Source: Terracoccus luteus
GTDB taxonomy: Bacteria; Actinomycetota; Actinomycetes; Actinomycetales; Dermatophilaceae
Direction: 5' to 3'
NCBI RefSeq assembly: GCF_003635045.1
Contig: NZ_RBXT01000001.1
Span: 1,364,001-1,428,000 of the forward strand
DNA: 64,000 nucleotides
Part shown: positions 63,519 through 64,000 of the stretch, in pieces
How the letters are laid out: each line of letters begins with the position of its first letter
Position numbering within the stretch: the stretch's first letter is position 1
The notes under the pieces: model-generated
Told to the model about the DNA's origin: nothing
Database searches by the model: none
Seen by the model: the letters and a program-made list of their open reading frames with translations, nothing else
Made by a program: the position numbers and the translations under genes

Positions 63519-64000
63519 TCAATCCCTAGGCGAGTGCGTTCGTGCCGCGTGGACCGCGCGCAAGGCCTCGACGGCGTGGGCACCCCAATGAATCTCGAAG
63601 TTGAATCGCCACTCCCACACCGCGTCGACGACCGTCTCCGGAACGTCCACGAGCGAAAGGCCGCCGCGCAGGTCGCGCCAGATGTCAGCCAGGTCATCGG
63701 CGAGAGGCAGGTTGACGACCTCAGGCTCTTGATCGCCGCCGACGTCCATGGAAGTCCAGTAGTCCCCGAGGTCTCCAAGTGTGTGGTTCACCGCGACAAA
63801 CCGCTCCCGCCACGCCCCGTAGCTGACTTCTCCCGCGTCCACATCTGTCGAGGGCTCGTCGGACGGGAGTTGCACGGCGAGTTCGAGCAACCGGGGCAGC
63901 AAGACCGCCAGACGGTCGAGGACCGTATCGCGCGAAAGGGTCTCGACCTGCTCAATGAGACCGCAGTAGGAGCGGGCAACTTCGACGAATGCCTCTAGGG
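63519..64000 (-). CDS. DUF5063 family protein (5' end outside window)
   Basis: The frame is open from 63519 to the right edge, ~160 residues on the minus strand. The apparent internal start (TTG at 63902) is not the real one: upstream codons continue the family pattern, LEAFVEVARSYCGLIEQVE then DTVLDRLAVLLPRLLELAVQLP. This helical opening and the later DYWTSMDVGGDQ, LADDLADIWRDLRGGLSLVD, VWEWRFNFEIHWGAHAVEALRAVH match DUF5063, a family of unknown function. Confidence 0.8.
   Translation of the reverse strand, partial: LEAFVEVARSYCGLIEQVETLSRDTVLDRLAVLLPRLLELAVQLPSDEPSTDVDAGEVSYGAWRERFVAVNHTLGDLGDYWTSMDVGGDQEPEVVNLPLADDLADIWRDLRGGLSLVDVPETVVDAVWEWRFNFEIHWGAHAVEALRAVHAARTHSPRD

Overview
The window is a 64 kb chromosomal segment of a very GC-rich actinobacterium (roughly 72-73% G+C by eye; most sense codons end in C or G; many GTG starts). 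Marker families restricted to or typical of Actinobacteria (SepH, DUF3040, DUF3000, DUF3159, DUF3710, DUF4193, DUF5998, HemQ-type coproheme decarboxylase) place it there. The gene order dut / DUF3710 / OB-fold / DUF3159 / two TrkA / APC permease / TrmA-like ... dxs ... RNase D-like / DUF3000 / hemE ... cgoX / chdC matches the mycobacterial Rv2676c-Rv2701c neighbourhood as I remember it. The overall protein style suggests an Intrasporangiaceae-like organism (inference; no rRNA is present to confirm). No rRNA, tRNA, CRISPR, insertion sequence or prophage was found.

Layout: (1) 1-5150, a translesion-synthesis locus: the 3' part of a DnaE2-type polymerase, a SAM-dependent methyltransferase and DNA polymerase IV, with 12-bp minisatellites in both gaps. 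(2) 5302-6697, three small housekeeping genes. (3) 7206-19400, topoisomerase IV: parE (+) and parC (-) flank a tightly overlapping MoxR/DUF58/VWA/VWA/TPR operon (9476-15148), a truncated haemoglobin and a sucrase-ferredoxin-like protein. (4) 19492-25759, a nitroreductase, a GNAT-acyl-CoA synthetase (Pat-like), DUF5998, a nucleotide pyrophosphatase-like enzyme and thymidine kinase. (5) 25907-35458, a secreted SGNH hydrolase, SepH, a TRIC-type channel, ferrochelatase, inositol monophosphatase, then the DUF4193/dut/DUF3710/OB/DUF3159 run. (6) 35684-48222, potassium-channel regulators, an APC permease, an RNA methyltransferase, a thioesterase, aconitase, a C39-type peptidase and dxs. (7) 48321-55463 (all minus), an unusual HTH-MurA fusion, fatty-acid beta-oxidation fadB/fadA, RNase D-like and DUF3000. 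(8) 55556-60943, a haem operon (hemE, a MurJ-like flippase, DUF3224, cgoX, chdC) which, with the ferrochelatase at 29847, gives the coproporphyrin-dependent route. (9) 60944-64000, a less GC-rich stretch of unknown small genes that looks accessory.

How it works together: many genes are coupled by 4-bp GTGA/ATGA overlaps, so the operons are compact. Outside operons, a -10-like hexamer repeatedly lies 6-8 nt before the start codon with no Shine-Dalgarno sequence, which points to leaderless transcripts. The most notable non-genic content is a set of long intergenic palindromes and hairpins (15.2, 35.5, 40.7, 48.2 and 49.95 kb), a palindromic operator at the promoter of the HTH-MurA gene, an 18-bp perfect palindrome at the aconitase promoter, and a strongly over-represented GGATGCC/GGCATCC word. 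Starts were chosen from overlaps, ribosome-binding sites and -10 spacing; all functions are family-level calls made by reading the proteins, not database searches.
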